This document shows positions 60,653 through 64,000 of a stretch of 64,000 nucleotides of DNA, piece by piece. The stretch is from positions 7,571,501 to 7,635,500 of the forward strand of contig JAUCBN010000023.1 of NCBI GenBank assembly GCA_035048815.1. Reading direction: 5' to 3'. How positions within the stretch are numbered: position 1 is the stretch's first letter; every line of letters begins with the position of its first letter. Made by a program: the position numbers and the translations under genes. Source of the stretch: Abelmoschus esculentus. Lineage: Eukaryota; Streptophyta; Magnoliopsida; Malvales; Malvaceae. The notes beneath the pieces are model-generated. The model was not told the DNA's origin, ran no database searches, and saw only the letters and a list, made by a program, of their open reading frames with translations.

Positions 60653-60763
60653 AGGATGCACCATCTTTATATGGCGGATCATTTCGATAACCATTTCCAC
60701 AGATTTCCAGATTCAATTTTCAAGTGAGCACTGCCTTCGTTCAGAAAAACAAGGATCGTCGTC

Positions 60764-62664
60764 ATGGTAAAATCACTTTGTTTTTTCTAAGTTTATTTTC
60801 ATTTAATTTCATGTTTTCCTTATTTCCCCTCTATTTTCCTTCATTTTCTCTGCTTCCAAACAGTAAGTTACTAGATTTAGTTGTCTCTCACGTTGTCTCC
60901 TTTCAATCTGTTGATGGATTTGTAACTTCCTTTGGAATTGCTCAAGATTTTTACTATCTTTTTTACATCCGTGATTCAGTCGAAGAAACGAGGTCTTTCA
61001 TTGGAAGAAAAGAGGGAGAAAATGCTTCAGATATTTTATGAATCTCAAGATTTCTTCCTTGTAAGCATATCAAAATTTTCATTAAATTTCGTTAGATCTG
61101 TCGATTTTCTGAGCATTACCATTGATTCCATGCTTGTTGCCCCCTTCTAATGGGTTTAGCTTAAGGAGCTTGAAAAATCGGGTCCCAAGAAAGGGGTAAT
61201 CGCCCAATCAGTTAAAGATGTTGTTCAAAGTTTGGTGGATGATGATCTTGTTTCGAAGGATAAGATCGGAACATCTGTAAGTACAAATCTGTTGCATTAG
61301 TAGTCCAAATGGAGCATGTTGATATAATCAATTGCTGTTGTGATGAAATTTTTAGGTATACTTTTGGAGCCTTCCTAGCTGTGCTGGAAATCAGGTAATT
61401 ATATGTTTTTTAGCATTAGCTTTCTATCCTAACATAGTTATCGTATCAATCTTGATGTAAAACTTTGGAACAGTTGAGGAACGTGCAACGGAAACTCGAA
61501 TCGGATCTCCAAAGCAGTAAGAAGAGACATGCGGAGCTTGTTGATCGGTGTAATGAATTAAAGAAGGGGCGTGAAGAATCTGTATGTATCTTAAGTTTGT
61601 TTAGTGATTTGGGGGTTTGGTTTTCTTTTCAGTGATGGCTGTTGGTGTATAGTATCTTAACATTTTATGCATTTCCCAGGATGAAAGAGAGAAGGCCTTG
61701 GCTGAATTGAAGGCTATAGAATTGAAGCACAATGAGCTTAAGGTTGGGTTACTTCTTATCTTTTGTTTCCTATTTTATAAAATCCTATGGACGAAGATTC
61801 GAGTTTATCCTATATGGTCTAAATTCTCAGGAGGAGATGGTACAATATGCAGATAATGATCCGGCTGCATTTGAAGCAATGAGTTAAGTGTTTGTTTGGA
61901 CACCCTTTTTTTATGAGATTCGGTATGTTCGAGGGTTGAATGTTGTTGGATAAACTCCCATTTCACTGATCTTTGTGTTGAATCTTTTTGCAGAAGAAGC
62001 AATTGAGGTTGCCCATGGAGCAGCTAACAGATGGACAGGTACTTTGTTCTTACCTCTTGCCTCTTGCTTATTGATTTCCTCTTCCTTTTCCCCTGTAGTT
62101 GTAATTCTGCTGTTGTGCTCAATAGTGTTGGGTTATTTTCACTTGTTTTGGGTGTTATTCGATGTTTTTGTTAACAATGGCTATCAAAATCTTTACAGAC
62201 AACATTTTCACTCTGCGGCAGTGGTGCTCAAACAACTTCCCTGAAGCCAAAGAACAGCTTGAACACATGTACAAGGAGGTATGTTTATAATTTGTTATAT
62301 GACATGAAAATAACTCCACCATCCTTTCTTCCATGGTATCCCAATTCGATGCTATCTGGAACAATATCTGTAGGGTGCCCGGAATTGTTTTCGATTCTGA
62401 ATTCATTAAGAAATGCTCAAATCCAAAACCTTGACAGTGAGATAGTTCTGGTTGAAATCTGCTTGTTATGGGGAGTCTTATGACACAAACCTCTCTATGG
62501 CTCTCCACTTGCTAAACTTTTTCCTGTATGTTTTTTGTGTTCTAAGATATTTGCTCCTCGAATCTTTAAAACAGATCGGAATCACCGATGATTTCGACTA
62601 TGTGGAGTTGTCGCCTCCAGCCATTCCACTCCGAGCAGTCGGCGACGAAGAAGGCAATCCTTAG
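60764..62664 (+). CDS. MND1: Meiotic nuclear division protein 1 (MND1)
   Basis: Ten coding exons: 60764..60766, 60980..61060, 61160..61276, 61356..61394, 61474..61581, 61680..61742, 61831..61882, 61994..62038, 62199..62278, 62575..62664. Together they give 225 residues; every intron is GT..AG and phases agree. MND1 pairs with HOP2 and helps DMC1 and RAD51 invade homologous DNA in meiosis. Family features: the N-terminal winged-helix part with KKRGLSLEEKREKMLQIFYE and LGPKKGV-like SGPKKGVIAQSVKDVVQSLV (residues 2-60), YFWSLPSCAGNQ (69-80), a coiled coil (about 81-140) with heptad leucines, then RWTDNIFTLRQWCSNNFPEA and a C-terminal ITDDFDYVEL. Arabidopsis MND1 (At4g29170) is about 230 residues. 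The first exon contributes only the ATG. Confidence 0.94.
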
Positions 62665-63011
62665 GTAATATCGTTTCCCATTTCAGTATTTAGATTGTAT
62701 GCAAATATCATTCTCGGTTGTTTAATTCTAGAACAAGATGACCATAAGTTCATCTATCACTTCTATATATCTAAATTCGAGATTTTGAAACAAATTAAAA
62801 TTACTCATTTTATTCAAAATTGAAAATTACATTTTAATCCATTCGAGAAATTAAATTTTAGTATTATGAACGAAAATATTAGATTAAAGAGGTGTCCCAA
62901 TTTGGATTAATCAATGAATATATCTAACATTTTAATTTAGGGTTTGACTCCCATCCAATACAACAATTCTTCAACTGATATCCAACATTAACATGATTAT
63001 TATTATTATTT
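62665..63011. other. MND1 3' region and spacer
   Basis: Probable 3' UTR at first, then AT-rich DNA without a gene. Confidence 0.5.
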
Positions 63012-63115
63012 TAATTCACTGTTTGATATTAATCGCTCAATCACTCTGCTGATATTGTTGGTGTTCGAACCCGTGACCTCTAGAAACAACTGTTCCGTTA
63101 ACAGCTTAGGAGTAG
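63012..63115 (-). mobile_element. Probable tRNA-derived SINE, copy 3 (minus strand)
   Basis: On the minus strand a TAAGCTGTTAACGGAAC A-box-like word (63093-63109) precedes a B box GGGTTCGAACACC (63060-63072). Then AACAATATCAGCAGAGTGAT and GAGCGATTAAT match the body of the copy at 29475-29600. It ends in an AT-rich tail (complement of ATTATTATTATTTTAA). Confidence 0.55.
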
Positions 63116-63608
63116 AAATTTCATGTTTCTTAATAGTGTCTCTTTTTATGTCTCTTCCTAAAAGTTCTTAAAAAATTAAATTCTACCTTAATTTTCTACG
63201 TTTTAAATCCTAAATCTTAAAAAATACACCATACTTTTAATTTTGTAAACCTTAACCACAACATTCAATCTTGAACTTTAAACCCTAACTATAGCATATA
63301 ATCTTGAACTTTAAACCCTAATTTTACTAATTTAAAGTGGAGGTACCAATAGAAATACGATTAAACCTTAATTTAGATTAATCAATGAATGGATTAAATA
63401 CCAATAATTATATATGATGTTTTTTATTTTAGGGTTTGAGTCCCATACATGTTGACTATTAATATTTAAGGGTTAATCTTAAGAGTTCGTTCGACATGAC
63501 TTTTAAGATTTTTTGTTTGTCGAACAAAAAAACTTTATCAAACATCTTAGTTTTTGTGTTGCTTTATTTTATTTTTTATCAGATTTGAACATAAATATAA
63601 GGAAAATT
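63116..63608. other. Spacer with degenerate AAACCCTAA words
   Basis: 63180-63330 repeats AATCTTGAACTTTAAACCCTA-like words (two near-identical 43-45-bp units at about 63265-63325). No gene. Confidence 0.45.
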
Positions 63609-63810
63609 CTATGACGAACGTTAAATACACTAACATTAAACATCGATGAATACTATTAAATTAAAAATCTCAAGGAGTCAATATACAATTGATAAAAGAA
63701 TGATAAATTTAACATAAAATTATTAATTATGATTTGAATCTTTGAAATTTTTAATTTTTATTAATTAATTTAATAATATTTAGCGATGTTCAACGTTTAT
63801 TATGTCATAG
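63609..63810. mobile_element. Short MITE related to the palindromic element at 30063
   Basis: It starts CTATGACGAACGTTAA and ends AACGTTTATTATGTCATAG, an inverted pair. The arms share AACATCGATGAATACTATTA with the 30063-30855 element (AACGATGAATACCGTTGAAT). About 200 bp, non-coding. Confidence 0.55.
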
Positions 63811-64000
63811 GTAGTAGAGATCCCAATGTGTTACTTAAACATAATTGTTGTAGAAGCTAAAACTTATTGCTTCTCTTAGAATGAGATTTCTCTACCCAAT
63901 TTAGCTTTCCAACAGTTTCGTCGAACAAAACCTAAATCTTCTAATTCCGTTCAGTTAAAGTGCCATCTCAACCTGCTAAGCAGCGAGTTTGTCTTCCTCG
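63811..64000. other. Window end; possible leader of the next gene
   Basis: Composition becomes less AT-rich after about 63890 (TTTCCAACAGTTTCGTCG and AAGCAGCGAGTTTGTCTTCC). No coding frame can be supported before the window ends. Confidence 0.3.

Noticed and set aside
62155..62508. 117-residue minus-strand frame over MND1
   Set aside because: Antisense shadow of MND1 exon 9 and its introns.

Overview
This window is nuclear DNA of a eudicot plant: AT-rich, with spliced genes, GT..AG introns and a heavy load of retrotransposons and small DNA transposons. The LTR families (long-LTR Gypsy elements of the Del/Tekay type, a Tat-like Gypsy tail, a short-LTR Copia element) and the protein types would fit a Malvaceae/cotton-like genome, but that placement is inference and was not searched.

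Four intact protein-coding genes are visible, all on the + strand and separated by repeats: (1) a GPI-anchored GH17 beta-1,3-glucanase with an X8/CBM43 domain (14842-17044, 4 exons); (2) a DUF1005 protein (21325-23302, 2 exons); (3) an intronless arginine-rich tandem CCCH zinc-finger protein of the plant RR-TZF family (42814-43938); (4) the meiotic recombination protein MND1 (60764-62664, 10 coding exons, first exon only the ATG). From memory, Arabidopsis has the same four families in the same order on chromosome 4 (At4g29360, At4g29310, At4g29190, At4g29170), so this looks like a conserved collinear block whose spacing has been inflated by transposons. The genes are not functionally linked in any obvious way.

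Layout: 1-3113 AT-rich and repeat DNA; 3114-11393 a complete but decayed Gypsy element (minus strand, TSD TATAT) inserted in an AT-repeat region that continues to 12530; 12540-13290 a CT-rich leader-like segment with telomere-like motifs; 14842-17044 GH17; 17045-21160 spacer with a Mutator-like MITE; 21325-23302 DUF1005; 23546-25447 a terminal-inverted-repeat element with a second Mutator-like MITE nested inside; 27115-28008 a third MITE copy; 30063-30855 a large palindromic element; 32640-39656 a composite of broken Gypsy LTRs and a gag, including an inverted LTR junction; 42814-43938 RR-TZF; 45206-46100 a LINE 3' end; 46640-47065 a foldback MITE; 50889-54830 tandem repeats, polypurine tract, LTR and primer-binding site of a Tat-like Gypsy element; 55221-58942 a young Copia element (TSD ATTAT); 60764-62664 MND1; 62665-64000 spacer with SINE-like and MITE-like copies.

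I see no rRNA or functional tRNA gene, no CRISPR array, and no clear sign of an undescribed biochemical system. The most interesting signals are the collinear gene block, a MITE family with three copies carrying 9-bp target duplications, TATCGATA clusters inside Gypsy LTRs, an inverted LTR junction with a templated duplication, a probable tRNA-derived SINE family, and some cis-element palindromes.
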